64,000 bases of DNA from Bacillus sp. FJAT-45350 (GTDB lineage Bacteria; Bacillota; Bacilli; Bacillales; NISU01), in NCBI RefSeq assembly GCF_002335805.1, contig NZ_NISU01000001.1:814079-878078 (forward strand). The letters run 5' to 3'. The first letter of the stretch is position 1, and each line of letters opens with the position of its first letter. A program made the position numbers and the translations under genes. Positions 7,650-16,967 of this stretch are shown here, in pieces. The notes below the pieces were generated by a model, which saw nothing but the letters and a program-made list of their open reading frames with translations, ran no database searches and had not been told where the DNA came from.

Positions 7650-8297
7650 TTAATAAGGTGTTTTGATTTTTACTTTTGATAAGACCCTTTTTCTCCATAA
7701 TTTATAACTGATATAAACGATTGCTAAGAATGTGCCGTAGAAAAGGATAATATATATTAGCTCTTTAGGGTTTGTGGCAATCGTACTTCCAACAGTTGCG
7801 AATAATATCATAGATGGTACTTTACCTAAAGAAGAAGCTATTGAATATGGAATAAAATGTACTCTGCTAAGGGCGGAATATACATTAACAAGAATTGATG
7901 GAATTACTGGAATTAGTCTTGTTGTAAAAATGGTAAGAAACGCATTTTTCTCAAATAGTATAGTAATTTTATTAAGGCCTTTATTTGAACTTAGAACTTT
8001 CATACCCCAATCTTGGTAGCCAAACCGTACAAACATGAACATTAGGATTGATGCAAGTGCTGAACCAATCCACGTGACGACAGCTCCAAGAACAGGACCA
8101 TAAGCTGCACCGATAATACCACCGATAACGGGATAAGGTATGATTGGGAATAATGCTAAAAGTGTTGCTACAATTGAGGTAATTACAACTGAATCCTTTC
8201 CTGAATGTCTCATCCAAGAAAGAATAGACTCCCCATAAAAGTAGATAAGAATTGCTACTACTAGATACATAACCGCAATGCCTAATTTTTTCTTCAT
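7650..8297 (-). CDS. TVP38/TMEM64 family (VTT domain) membrane protein
   Basis: A 215-residue protein with about six membrane segments. The VTT/SNARE-associated core is at residues about 60-165: P-V-I-G-G-I-I-G-A-A-Y-G-P-V-L-G, then a G-S-x-x-A-S segment, and T-T-R-L-I-P-V-I-P with V-N-V-Y-S-A-L in the region that holds the conserved re-entrant arginine. DedA-like proteins of this superfamily are linked to lipid scrambling and membrane homeostasis, but the substrate of bacterial TVP38 members is unclear. AGGAGAG-type spacing precedes the ATG. It stands alone and shares a bidirectional terminator with the VanZ-like gene. Confidence 0.85.
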   Translation of the reverse strand: MKKKLGIAVMYLVVAILIYFYGESILSWMRHSGKDSVVITSIVATLLALFPIIPYPVIGGIIGAAYGPVLGAVVTWIGSALASILMFMFVRFGYQDWGMKVLSSNKGLNKITILFEKNAFLTIFTTRLIPVIPSILVNVYSALSRVHFIPYSIASSLGKVPSMILFATVGSTIATNPKELIYIILFYGTFLAIVYISYKLWRKRVLSKVKIKTPY

Positions 8298-8466
8298 CTT
8301 TCTCTCCTATGCTGTAATGTACTTTATTGCTATAGTTTATCATGGCATTTAATTTAGCAACAGTGATTGATTGAAAAGAAATTGGAGTTTACTAGTTGCA
8401 TTTTCATAACATTGTAATATATTATATACCATATAAGAAAACTTGGAATTAAGGTTGGTGTTTATA

Positions 8467-9021
8467 TTGAAAAAGATCTTGTTTGCTTTACTATTATTTT
8501 TATTAATTTTTCCACACTTTGTATTAGGACATTCATATGTTGAGCGTTCGTTCCCGAGTGATGGTGAACTAATAACTGAACCTTTAAAAGAGATTGAACT
8601 GTATTTTGATGGTGGAATAGAAGAACACTCCCATATAACACTACTAAACGAGGATGGTAGTGAAATAGAGATTATAGACCAGATAGTGACTTCTCCTACC
8701 TTAACGGCACTAATAGCAACACCGCTAGAGAACGGTGCATATGTGATTGAATGGAATGCATTAGGAAGCGATGGGCATGCGACAGAAGGCAGCATTCTAT
8801 TTTCTGTTAGTATCGAAGACGAAACTCAAGGAATTGAGGAACCTGCCACTGATGAAATACAGCAGACGGACGATGAGGTTCTTGTAGATGAGGAGATAGA
8901 ATCTACTGAAGAAATTAATTCAAATGTAGATACTGATTCCACTAATACATTTACTATAGCTATCATTGGACTAATAGTTATTGGCCTTGTATTTCTTTTT
9001 GTACTAAGAAGGAAGAAATAA
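8467..9021 (+). CDS. CopC-domain copper-binding protein with C-terminal membrane anchor
   Basis: From TTG 8467 the product has 184 residues (an upstream in-frame TTG at 8443 is also possible). A signal peptide ends near L-G, leaving a mature N-terminus H-S-Y-V-E-R-S-F-P-S-D-G. This is the CopC start in which the first histidine binds copper. G-S-D-G-H-A-T-E-G supplies a second conserved histidine block. An acidic linker follows (about residues 120-155) and then a membrane helix ending in RRKK. It therefore faces the outside of the cell. The CopD gene begins 3 nt after its stop, so the two form one unit. In B. subtilis the two domains are fused in YcnJ. Confidence 0.85.
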   Translation: MKKILFALLLFLLIFPHFVLGHSYVERSFPSDGELITEPLKEIELYFDGGIEEHSHITLLNEDGSEIEIIDQIVTSPTLTALIATPLENGAYVIEWNALGSDGHATEGSILFSVSIEDETQGIEEPATDEIQQTDDEVLVDEEIESTEEINSNVDTDSTNTFTIAIIGLIVIGLVFLFVLRRKK

Positions 9022-9024
9022 AAA

Positions 9025-10641
9025 ATGGCTATTGTTAGCAATGTTCTATTATACGTAGCCTTCGCATTTCTTACTGGCTATGCACTATTGCAACTTGTTC
9101 CAACAAACGTTCGACCAGAGCTTACCTTCAAAAAGAAGTATGTCTATTATTTACTACTAATCATAATTGTTGCTGGCTTTTTACCTATTTTATCTATAAG
9201 TCAATTTATTTCTGTTCAATATGAAGCCTCTTTTATTAAGACTTTAGGAAATGTCATGTCTTCTTATAATATGGGGACGTCATGGTTGTTGATGGTGTTG
9301 CTAACAGCTTTTATAGCATTACTAGTAAAAATAGATATAGCTTATAGCCGATATATAGTATTTGTTATAGTGTTAGGTCTACATTTTGCTGCTGGTTGGG
9401 CGAGTCATGCAGTGTCATTACAGTCAATTCAAGGTTTGCTGGCAAATAGTCTTCATTTTATTGCTGTTACCGCATGGATAGGGACTGTACTTGTGATAGG
9501 TTTCTTCTCGAAGGAATTTTCCAACTGGAGAGGTTTTGTGAGATGGTTTTCACCGTTAGCCATTTTTGCAGTTGGTTTATTGTTTCTCTCAGGATTTTTA
9601 TTAATGGGAATGATTGTTCCTGAATATGTGAATTCATGGGCGTTAACTTACGGACAATTATTACTTTTAAAGCATTTACTCATAATTCCAATCCTTGTAT
9701 TTGGTTTCAGCCATGGATTTTTATTACGAAGAAAAATTGCAAAAGCAGAGTCCTTTTCGATTCGGTCTTTTAGGTTAGAGGGATTGATTGCAATTGTAAT
9801 TTTTGTTGTAACAGCGATTATGACAGAAACAACTCCACCACACGAGGTAGCTCGAACACTTCAATTTGTTGAGCCGTCAGCATTATTTTTAAACTTTTAT
9901 CATGGTCAAATTATTCCATTTCCTGGGCTTGGGATTGTTATAGGGCTACCATCAATATTATTCTTTATCTTTTCAATAGCACTAGTTACTATGTTGCTCA
10001 TTTTCGTATTCAAACAGAAGCGATTATTTGTTGCTAGTATTGTTGCTGTAGCCTTTATTCTATCTACGTATATTGCCCTTATGGTAAGTGTTGTTCAAAA
10101 TGACTCAAACGTAGATATGACATTATATTCAACTGTTGAAGAGGCAGTTGAGGCTGGTGTTGTTGAAGGCGAAAACCCTACTGTTTTACAAACAGTTACT
10201 CACCTTAATCAATATAAAGTAGTACTATATCATGTAAATAACGAACGATTAGTAACGGAGCTTCTTCATATAGAAGAAAACGGAGACGGTTATTACCGCT
10301 TACCGGAATCAATGTTAACAGTTGGGGGCGTACCAATCTCACAAGCTGAGCATAAAATCCGAACATTTTTAATTCGTGATGGCTATTGGTTGGATGATGA
10401 CTATACCTATGCTTATGTCACGATAGGTTTTATTAATGAACCAGAACATGTATCTAATGTGCAAATTCATTACGAAGGACAGCTTGTTGAAACAGATATG
10501 GTTAACCAAAGCTTTATTAATATATCAAGTTCTAATGAGCAATGGGATGAAATGCACCCTATTGAATTCTTTAATGAACAAGGAGAAGACATTGGTGGCT
10601 ACATGAGAGGCTTTATGGAAGAAGGAGCTTATTGTCATTAA
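9025..10641 (+). CDS. CopD-domain copper transport protein with an extra C-terminal extracytoplasmic domain
   Basis: The 538-residue protein has about eight to nine membrane helices in residues 1-365, including the CopD region with H-F-A-A-G-W-A-S-H-A and S-L-H-F-I-A-V-T-A-W-I-G-T, where the His-Trp pattern is typical. M-T-E-T-T-P-P-H-E marks the end of the domain. The last 170 or so residues are soluble, acidic and beta-rich, ending A-Y-C-H, and match no family I recognise. CopC/CopD pairs import copper in bacilli. The gene follows copC by 3 nt and ends at a strong terminator. Confidence 0.85.
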   Translation: MAIVSNVLLYVAFAFLTGYALLQLVPTNVRPELTFKKKYVYYLLLIIIVAGFLPILSISQFISVQYEASFIKTLGNVMSSYNMGTSWLLMVLLTAFIALLVKIDIAYSRYIVFVIVLGLHFAAGWASHAVSLQSIQGLLANSLHFIAVTAWIGTVLVIGFFSKEFSNWRGFVRWFSPLAIFAVGLLFLSGFLLMGMIVPEYVNSWALTYGQLLLLKHLLIIPILVFGFSHGFLLRRKIAKAESFSIRSFRLEGLIAIVIFVVTAIMTETTPPHEVARTLQFVEPSALFLNFYHGQIIPFPGLGIVIGLPSILFFIFSIALVTMLLIFVFKQKRLFVASIVAVAFILSTYIALMVSVVQNDSNVDMTLYSTVEEAVEAGVVEGENPTVLQTVTHLNQYKVVLYHVNNERLVTELLHIEENGDGYYRLPESMLTVGGVPISQAEHKIRTFLIRDGYWLDDDYTYAYVTIGFINEPEHVSNVQIHYEGQLVETDMVNQSFINISSSNEQWDEMHPIEFFNEQGEDIGGYMRGFMEEGAYCH

Positions 10642-10650
10642 AAATTGAGG

Positions 10651-10688
10651 GTAACTGAAAGGAGATAGGACTTTCGGTTACTTTTTTT
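10651..10688 (+). terminator. copC-copD terminator
   Basis: GTAACTGAAAG (10651-10661) pairs with CTTTCGGTTAC (10671-10681, one G-U pair), followed by eight T. Confidence 0.9.
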
Positions 10689-10803
10689 TGCTCTGTATTA
10701 ATTGTTAAAAATCTACCATTTAGGTGTTTTCTTTATTTCGTTTCTCAAAAAAATGGTACAATACTGTTGAATTGAAATCAGATAAGAATGAAGGGAACTA
10801 TTC

Positions 10804-11733
10804 ATGGATACGAAGAAATTATGGGTCATCTATCTAATGCTAGGTTTTGCAACTTCCATATGGGGAAGTGCATTTATTGCAGGGAAATTTGCTGTTGAAA
10901 GCTTTGAGCCTGCAACAGTAGCTTTTTTACGTTTCTTTGGAGCAGTAATACTCTTATTTCCTATTATGTGGGTCATGGATAAAGAGAAAATCAAGCCATC
11001 AATGAAGGATTGGGGTATGTTTGCATTGCTCGGCTTAACAGGAATCGCTATTTATAATATTTGTTTCTTTCTTGCCAGCAAGCATGCGCCAGTAATAAAA
11101 AGTTCGTTGTTTATTGCTACAAATCCCGTATTGATTGTTCTGTTTTCAGCTATGTTTTTAAAGGAAAGAATTACAAGAAATCATATAATTGGAATGATTG
11201 TAGCATTATTTGGGGTGGCTTTTATTATTACAGATGGACAGCTACTGTCAATTTTTGAAATTGGTTTTCAAGGAATTGATGTAATATTGCTTATGGCTGT
11301 TATTACTTGGGCTTTATATAGTGTTCTTGGTAAGGTAGTTTTAAAGAAATATAGTGCGATTGTTTCCACTACTTATGCAGTCGCATTTGGTACTGTTTTC
11401 TTGCTTCCTTTTGCTCTAGTGGAAACTTCTTGGAGTGATGTGCAATCAGCAAGTCTTGAAGCGTGGATTTCTATTGCGCATATGAGCATCTTTGTCACAG
11501 TTATTAGCTTTATTATCTATTATCATGGGATAAAGCAGGTTGGCGCAGCTAAGGCTTCTATTTTTATTAATGTCATGCCTGTATCTGCTGTGATTATGGC
11601 AACGATATTTTTAGGAGAGACGTTTACTATTGCACATGGAATTGGAGCAATTTTAGTATTAACTGGCGTTTATACAGGAATGTATGTAAAGAAAAGTAAA
11701 ATTAACAAGATACATGAAAATAAATCTGCTTAA
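10804..11733 (+). CDS. EamA/DMT-superfamily transporter
   Basis: A 309-residue protein with ten predicted membrane helices in two repeated EamA halves. The first half contains W-G-S-A-F-I-A-G-K-F-A and A-F-L-R-F-F-G-A-V, the second W-A-L-Y-S-V-L-G-K-V and Y-x-x-G-I-K-Q-V-G-A-A-K-A-S-I-F, which are standard for metabolite exporters of this superfamily. AAGGGAACT lies before the ATG. The substrate cannot be deduced. The next gene, an AAA+ ATPase, starts 25 nt downstream and may be co-transcribed. Confidence 0.9.
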   Translation: MDTKKLWVIYLMLGFATSIWGSAFIAGKFAVESFEPATVAFLRFFGAVILLFPIMWVMDKEKIKPSMKDWGMFALLGLTGIAIYNICFFLASKHAPVIKSSLFIATNPVLIVLFSAMFLKERITRNHIIGMIVALFGVAFIITDGQLLSIFEIGFQGIDVILLMAVITWALYSVLGKVVLKKYSAIVSTTYAVAFGTVFLLPFALVETSWSDVQSASLEAWISIAHMSIFVTVISFIIYYHGIKQVGAAKASIFINVMPVSAVIMATIFLGETFTIAHGIGAILVLTGVYTGMYVKKSKINKIHENKSA

Positions 11734-11758
11734 TTGTGTAAGGTGTGGATCATGAATC

Positions 11759-14083
11759 ATGAATAGAGATAAACAAATGAATATAGATACGATAAAAAAT
11801 AAGATTATGAGCGAAGAGTGCCTAATAAGTGAAGCGGAATTAAAGCGTATGTTGCACTATCTAGAAGGTGAGGAACCACAGTCTGAAGGAAATAATTCCC
11901 TTTCTGATGTGACTTCTTCTGTCATGGGATTATTAGCAGAAGCAAGGCTTAAACGAGTTGGGTACGACCCCATTGGCAGCGAATTAATTGAAAAAGCTCT
12001 TACGATAGATCCTCGAAATTTAAAAGCAAATTTATACCTGATAAAGCAATCACTTGAGTATTTAAAAGCACACGTCTTAGATGAACCGTTTCCTCATTTG
12101 CGTGAAACGGACCATAGCGCAGCGAAGAGAACGGTAGCTGTCTCGTATTATGAATTAGGGCAGTTATTCTTTTCAAAACTTAGTGTTTTCAAAACTCATT
12201 TATCTAAAATTAAGCAAGCAGCGAAAACTAGTGATAATCAAAGTGAGCTTGAAAAGGCGCAACGGTTAGAAAGTGTACTAGAAGACATGGTTGATCCTCT
12301 TGAAGAAATTATTCGCTTAACAGAGGAGGCTGCTAGTAAAAAATCTGGAGTTTTTTATGCAGCAGGTCAAGTAAATCAAATACGTGCGAAACTTTCCGAG
12401 GTAAAGGAATTAAAAGATAAGTGGGACACGATTATTGAAGAGCATTCGGATAGCTCCGATTCGAGTAAGACAATGGAAGAATTAAATAAAATGATAGGTC
12501 TGATTCCTGTAAAAGAACGAGTTAAACGGTTGTATCGGTTTCTGCAATATCAAAAGCTCCGAGAAGAAAAGGGTTTTCATAGTGAGGATGAACAAAGTCT
12601 TCATATGATTATCACTGGGAACCCAGGAACAGGGAAAACGATGCTAGCAAGATTACTTGCTACTATTTATTACGAATTAGGAATTCTGCCGAGAAGAGAG
12701 GTTATCGAGGTAAATCGTTCACAGCTTGTTGGAGGTTTTATGGGTCAAACGGAAGAGAATACATTATCTATCATTAAAAATGCTGTCGGTGGCGTTTTAT
12801 TTATTGATGAAGCATATAGCCTTAAACGTGATGGAGCTGCAGGCAATGATTATGGACAAACAGCAATTGATACGATTGTAGCTGCGATGACGAGTGGTGA
12901 ATATGCAGGTAAGTTTGCGGTTGTGTTAGCGGGGTACCCAGAAGAGATGAGGCAATTTCTCTGGGCAAATCCCGGCTTACGAAGTCGTTTTCCGGATCAT
13001 AATCATATTGAAATCCCTGACTATTCGATGGATGAATTAATTCAAATAGCTGAAAAAGTCGCATTAGATAATGATTATATTTTCTCAAGTGAAGCAATTG
13101 TTGAATTAAAAAAAAGAATTGAGAAAGAACAGGTTGATGAGTTATTTGGAAATGCAAGAACAGTGAAGAATATCGTTATGGATATCATTTTTAAAAAGGG
13201 TTCACATCACCCTTTAATATCAGAGCCTTCTATTGATGATTTAACTATTCTAGATAAAGTTCATGTTGTGGATGAAGGGATTAATCATATTGAATTTAAC
13301 CCGTTGGAAGAATTAGAGAATTTAATTGGACTAACAGAAGTGAAACGGGAAGTAAAGTCATTAGCTGACTTTGTTCAAGTTCAGCAGTTAAGACGAGAGA
13401 ATGACTTACCTGTTGCCCCTATACAGCTTCATTCAATTTTTACCGGTAATCCAGGGACAGGAAAAACAACGGTAGCAAAGTTGTATTCACAAGTACTTAA
13501 GGAAATCGGCTTATTGAAAAAAGGCCATCTTCTTGTCGTAGGACGATCAGATATAGTTGCGGGCTACGTTGGACAAACAGCTATAAAAACGAAAAAGAAA
13601 ATAAGAGAAGCATTAGGTGGCGTTTTGTTTATTGATGAGGCGTACTCATTAGCAAGTGGTGGTAGTAATGACTTTGGGCATGAAGCAATTGATACAATTG
13701 TAGAAGAAATGACTAAGCATAATGAAAATCTTGTTGTTATTTTAGCGGGCTATCCATTGGAAATAGAACGGTTATTATTAAAGAACCCAGGACTTCGTTC
13801 AAGGTTTAAGAAGGATTTTGCGTTTCATGACTATACAGGTGAGGAATTACTTGAAATCATGAAAGGCTATGCAAAGAAACTAGGATATTCCATTGAGCAA
13901 GAAGCGTTTGAAAAGCTTGAGATCACATTGGCTCAAATAGACCTAAGTGGAAATGGACGGTTTGCAGTTGATTACGTAGATAGAAGTATTCAAGCACAGG
14001 CTAGAAGGATTGTTGCTGAAAATAGAGAATTAGATCAGGATGACCTAATTACTTTAACAGTGAAAGATTTTGAAATTGATTGA
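11759..14083 (+). CDS. SpoVK/CbbX-like AAA+ protein with two ATPase domains
   Basis: This 774-residue protein has a helical, TPR-like N-terminal region (about 1-235) followed by two AAA+ modules of the CbxX/CfqX (SpoVK) family. Walker A motifs GNPGTGKT lie near residues 287 and 563, and Walker B motifs VLFIDEAYSL near 347 and 622. Each module has the conserved P-G-L-R-S-R-F arginine-finger block. B. subtilis SpoVK, needed for spore maturation, is about 320 residues with one module, so this is a tandem version resembling EccA/CbbX two-module ATPases. AAGGTGTGG lies about 11 nt before the ATG. yneP follows closely and tlp lies downstream, giving a spore-related neighbourhood. Confidence 0.85.
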   Translation: MNRDKQMNIDTIKNKIMSEECLISEAELKRMLHYLEGEEPQSEGNNSLSDVTSSVMGLLAEARLKRVGYDPIGSELIEKALTIDPRNLKANLYLIKQSLEYLKAHVLDEPFPHLRETDHSAAKRTVAVSYYELGQLFFSKLSVFKTHLSKIKQAAKTSDNQSELEKAQRLESVLEDMVDPLEEIIRLTEEAASKKSGVFYAAGQVNQIRAKLSEVKELKDKWDTIIEEHSDSSDSSKTMEELNKMIGLIPVKERVKRLYRFLQYQKLREEKGFHSEDEQSLHMIITGNPGTGKTMLARLLATIYYELGILPRREVIEVNRSQLVGGFMGQTEENTLSIIKNAVGGVLFIDEAYSLKRDGAAGNDYGQTAIDTIVAAMTSGEYAGKFAVVLAGYPEEMRQFLWANPGLRSRFPDHNHIEIPDYSMDELIQIAEKVALDNDYIFSSEAIVELKKRIEKEQVDELFGNARTVKNIVMDIIFKKGSHHPLISEPSIDDLTILDKVHVVDEGINHIEFNPLEELENLIGLTEVKREVKSLADFVQVQQLRRENDLPVAPIQLHSIFTGNPGTGKTTVAKLYSQVLKEIGLLKKGHLLVVGRSDIVAGYVGQTAIKTKKKIREALGGVLFIDEAYSLASGGSNDFGHEAIDTIVEEMTKHNENLVVILAGYPLEIERLLLKNPGLRSRFKKDFAFHDYTGEELLEIMKGYAKKLGYSIEQEAFEKLEITLAQIDLSGNGRFAVDYVDRSIQAQARRIVAENRELDQDDLITLTVKDFEID

Positions 14084-14103
14084 ATTATGGGAGTTGGAAA
14101 CAG

Positions 14104-14526
14104 ATGAAAAAGGCAGTAGTAGATGTAGAAGTACGGTATGCTGAAACAGACCAAATGGGGGTTGTTCATCATTCGAGCTATGTCATATGGTGTGAGCTTG
14201 GACGTACAAGACTAATTAAGGAACTAGGGTTTAGTTATGCCCAGATGGAGAAGGAAGGGATTCTGTCTCCTGTATTGGAAATTAATTTACAATATAAGAA
14301 ACCGACAGTATATGGTGAAACGGTTAAAGTTCATACGTGGATAGAATCGTATGATGGACTTAGAGTGATATATGGTTATGACATTGTTAATGAGGAAGGA
14401 AAGACATGTGTTACTGGTACTAGTACTCATGTATGTGTAAATAAAGAAAATTTTAAACCAATCTCAATTAGAAGACAATTACCTGAATGGCATGAAGTGT
14501 ACGAAAAAGAGAAAAAGCAACTATAA
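14104..14526 (+). CDS. yneP: YneP-like acyl-CoA thioesterase (4HBT, YbgC type)
   Basis: From ATG 14104, placed 9 nt after GGGAG, the product has 140 residues, the normal size of single hot-dog thioesterases. The YbgC active-site segment Y-A-E-T-D-Q-M-G-V-V-H-H-S-S-Y includes the catalytic aspartate, followed by W-C-E-L-G-R-T-R-L-I on the long helix. The substrates of the Bacillus enzyme are not known. In B. subtilis yneP lies next to tlp and sspN. Here it lies 20 nt behind the double AAA+ gene and 110 nt before tlp. Confidence 0.85.
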   Translation: MKKAVVDVEVRYAETDQMGVVHHSSYVIWCELGRTRLIKELGFSYAQMEKEGILSPVLEINLQYKKPTVYGETVKVHTWIESYDGLRVIYGYDIVNEEGKTCVTGTSTHVCVNKENFKPISIRRQLPEWHEVYEKEKKQL

Positions 14527-14636
14527 AATATAAAGCAGTAGGTAATAAATTAATAAATAAGCCTAAGTTTTACAGACATATTCCCTATATATTATAAGCA
14601 AACTATTGCTTGTAAATATAAAGGAGGAATGAAAGA

Positions 14637-14861
14637 ATGGCGAAACCTGATAACCGAAAAAATAATGTTGAGCGATTAAAACAAATGCGTGAGAACACGA
14701 TTGAGAACATCGAAGCAGCAGAAGAAACAATGTCTCATGATATGTCGGATAAAGATAAACGAGATATCCAAGAAAAAAACGAACGTAGAAAAGATAGTAT
14801 CCAAGCTTTTGAAGCTGAAATTAAAGATGAACAAGCTGACCGCGAGCGCGGAGAATATTAA
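14637..14861 (+). CDS. tlp: Small acid-soluble spore protein Tlp
   Basis: The 74-residue product contains the Tlp pattern: D-N-R-x-N-N-V-E-R-L-K-Q-M, T-I-E-N-I-E-A-A-E-E-T-M, and the charged D-K-R-D-I-Q-E-K-N-E-R-R-x-x-S-I-Q-A-F-E-A-E-I-K-D-E. Tlp is a minor SASP made in the forespore and degraded on germination. An AAAGGAGGAA site lies 9 nt before the ATG. Its length matches the family (about 75-83). It is monocistronic, with a very strong terminator directly behind. Confidence 0.9.
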   Translation: MAKPDNRKNNVERLKQMRENTIENIEAAEETMSHDMSDKDKRDIQEKNERRKDSIQAFEAEIKDEQADRERGEY

Positions 14862-14904
14862 TACACAAAAGGACAAGGTTGTTCCCTTGTCCTTTTGTGT
14901 ATTA
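14859..14904. terminator. tlp terminator (20-bp perfect stem)
   Basis: TAATACACAAAAGGACAAGG (14859-14878) pairs perfectly with 14885-14904 around a 6-nt loop. The stem starts inside the tlp stop codon. Confidence 0.85.
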
Positions 14905-14975
14905 ATGATTAATGGTTAATAAAGAGCAATTAATATCATCATTACCCATTATCCATTAACAATTAACCATTAAAA
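14905..14975. repeat. Degenerate ATTAATGG/CCATTAAT palindromic repeat
   Basis: Units such as ATTAATGGTTAAT at the left face complements ATTACCCATTATCCATTAAC and AATTAACCATTAA at the right, so the block can fold on itself. The composition and layout recall the blocks at 4240-4353 and 42525-42735, though the unit is different (TTAATGG rather than TTATGAG). Confidence 0.5.
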
Positions 14976-15102
14976 AAACCTCTTCGTCAAAACAAGTGTG
15001 CCTTAGACAAAATTTGTTGGAGGAAAAAGAAAGTTTGTGAGGAATTCATTCAATAGAGCTGACAAATGATTAATAATAATGTATAAGTGAGGAGAATGAT
15101 GC

Positions 15103-15483
15103 ATGTTGATAGAAAAAATGAAGCAATCTTCTTCTAATAAAGAGGTAACTCATCGACGTTTAGGACTAATTGTGAAGCAAATGAAATCAGATGACCCAAT
15201 GGTTCGTGACTATGCTTTAACTTCACTTGATGAAATGGTTGATGAAGAATTAAAAGGACAATTATCGAAGGACAATCAAATTGAAAAAAATGAGTTAGAC
15301 TTTCAAGAACCTGAGTTAGTTACATCTCGTAAAGATTCAGATGTCCTTTTTAAAATTCGACTATTACAACGTGAGAAGGAAAAGGAACAGAAGAGGAAGA
15401 AGCCATTTCTTATCAATTGGGAGAGCTTTAACTTTGTTAAGGCATTCAAGGAAATGAGTAAAAATCGGAGGGAACAACTTTGA
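15103..15483 (+). CDS. Hypothetical charged helical protein, 126 aa
   Basis: I do not recognise the family. The protein is helical and charged. An N-terminal third has [21 protein letters not shown] in two parts, reminiscent of a HEAT-like helix pair, and a basic coiled segment (residues about 88-105, [11 protein letters not shown]) precedes [10 protein letters not shown]. There is no membrane segment. GAGGAG lies upstream of the ATG. Its TGA stop overlaps the TTG start of nadE, so the two genes are translationally coupled and may work together. Confidence 0.65.
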   Translation: MLIEKMKQSSSNKEVTHRRLGLIVKQMKSDDPMVRDYALTSLDEMVDEELKGQLSKDNQIEKNELDFQEPELVTSRKDSDVLFKIRLLQREKEKEQKRKKPFLINWESFNFVKAFKEMSKNRREQL

Positions 15484-16304
15484 TACAGCAAGAAGTTATT
15501 GAAGCATTACAGGTTAAACCTATTATCAACCCAAAGGACGAAATTCGTAGTAGGATTGAGTTTTTAAAGAAGTATTTAGTACATACTGGTGCAAAGGGCT
15601 ATGTGTTAGGAATATCAGGTGGACAAGATTCTACACTAACTGGAAAGCTAACACAAATGGCGATAAATGAATTAAATGAAGAGTGTGGAGGAAAGAGCTA
15701 TACGTTTTATGCTGTTCGTCTCCCCTATGGTGAACAGAAAGATGAGGTGGATGCACAGGATGCTATAAAGTTTATTAAAGCTGATAATACAGTAACAATC
15801 AATATTAAAGAAGCTGTAGACGCCTCTTATCAATCATTTTTACATGCTACAGGAGAAACCCTGTCTGATTTTAATAAAGGAAATACAAAAGCGAGAGAAC
15901 GAATGAAGGCACAATATGATGTAGGTGCCCATTATCAGTGTTTAGTTGTAGGAACAGACCACGGGGCAGAAGCGATTACTGGCTTTTTCACAAAGCATGG
16001 TGACGGAGCGTGTGATGTTGCCCCAATTTACGGATTAAATAAACGACAGGGGAAAGCACTTCTCCAAGAGCTTGGCTGTCCAGAGCATTTATATTTAAAG
16101 GTGCCAACAGCTGACTTGGAAGATGATAAGCCTGGTCTTCCTGATGAGGTATCATTAGGGATAACGTATGATGAATTAGACGATTACTTAGAAGGTAAAA
16201 AGGTATCTAACGACATCCAAGAAAAAATTGAAAAACGATATCGTCAAACTGAACATAAGCGTCACTTACCAGTTACTGTTTATGATAAATGGTGGACATG
16301 TTAA
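15480..16304 (+). CDS. nadE: NH3-dependent NAD+ synthetase
   Basis: The 274-residue protein matches the single-domain NadE length (272 in B. subtilis). It amidates deamido-NAD with ATP and ammonia. The PP-loop G-I-S-G-G-Q-D-S-T is near residues 43-51. Later come [20 protein letters not shown] and K-x-P-T-A-D-L-E, all conserved NadE blocks. There is no glutaminase domain, hence use of free ammonia. The start is TTG 15480, preceded by CGGAGGG and overlapping the stop of the upstream gene. Confidence 0.95.
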   Translation: MIQQEVIEALQVKPIINPKDEIRSRIEFLKKYLVHTGAKGYVLGISGGQDSTLTGKLTQMAINELNEECGGKSYTFYAVRLPYGEQKDEVDAQDAIKFIKADNTVTINIKEAVDASYQSFLHATGETLSDFNKGNTKARERMKAQYDVGAHYQCLVVGTDHGAEAITGFFTKHGDGACDVAPIYGLNKRQGKALLQELGCPEHLYLKVPTADLEDDKPGLPDEVSLGITYDELDDYLEGKKVSNDIQEKIEKRYRQTEHKRHLPVTVYDKWWTC

Positions 16305-16316
16305 AATATCGTTAAC

Positions 16317-16352
16317 ACAACCAAGGGTGAAAAATACTTTTGGTTGTTTTTG
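16317..16352 (+). terminator. nadE terminator
   Basis: ACAACCAA (16317-16324) pairs with TTGGTTGT (16340-16347), followed by TTTTTG. Confidence 0.75.
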
Positions 16353-16416
16353 TATATTAATCAACTTTCTCTCATATTGTAGCTATGGAGTAAATATCGG
16401 GTGAGGGTGAAACGAA

Positions 16417-16929
16417 ATGAATTGGAAGATTGGATTGTTAACTGGGTTGAATGCAATCTTGTTTATGCTGATTGGATATTGGTTGGGCAATAGTTATCCT
16501 TTAGGTGGTGAAGCTACATCTAATGAGGTTCATTCCAGTGGTAGTAAGAATACTCAATATGAAATTGGGGATGAAGTTGAAATTAATGGCTTATCGATTA
16601 TGGTCCACGGTGTAAAGTATGAGGAACAGGAACAAGATGGTAACCAATTTGTTATTGTCGATGTAACTGTTGCTAATAATAAGCAACACATATATGAATT
16701 TACCCCTTATAAAATGGTTTTAATGGATCCAGATGGATACGGATATGATTATGATTCTAGAATTGAAACGAAAGGTATTCTTGGTGGCCAAATTGGTCCA
16801 GGAAGAAAAGTAAGAGGTGAATTAGGATTCTATGTCCCTACTTTTTCAGAATATGAATTTATTTATACTGATCATTTAAGAACGGGGCAAGTGGTCTGGA
16901 ACTTGAAAGAGAATAAGAAAAGGTGGTAA
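16417..16929 (+). CDS. DUF4352-type exported or membrane-anchored protein
   Basis: This 170-residue protein has an N-terminal hydrophobic helix (residues 6-24) that serves as a signal anchor with no lipobox cysteine. A beta-sandwich domain of the DUF4352 (telokin-like) kind follows: Y-E-I-G-D-E-V-E-I-N-G-L-S-I, then F-V-I-V-D-V-T-V-A-N-N, and G-G-Q-I-G-P-G-R-K-V-R-G-E-L-G-F-Y-V-P near the end. Such proteins are extracellular and mostly uncharacterised. The start is well placed behind GGTGAGGGTG. The PHP gene begins 38 nt later and could be co-transcribed. Confidence 0.75.
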   Translation: MNWKIGLLTGLNAILFMLIGYWLGNSYPLGGEATSNEVHSSGSKNTQYEIGDEVEINGLSIMVHGVKYEEQEQDGNQFVIVDVTVANNKQHIYEFTPYKMVLMDPDGYGYDYDSRIETKGILGGQIGPGRKVRGELGFYVPTFSEYEFIYTDHLRTGQVVWNLKENKKRW

Positions 16930-16967
16930 ATTGAGAGTACTAAAGTTGAAGTAGGAGTTGAGCTCTC

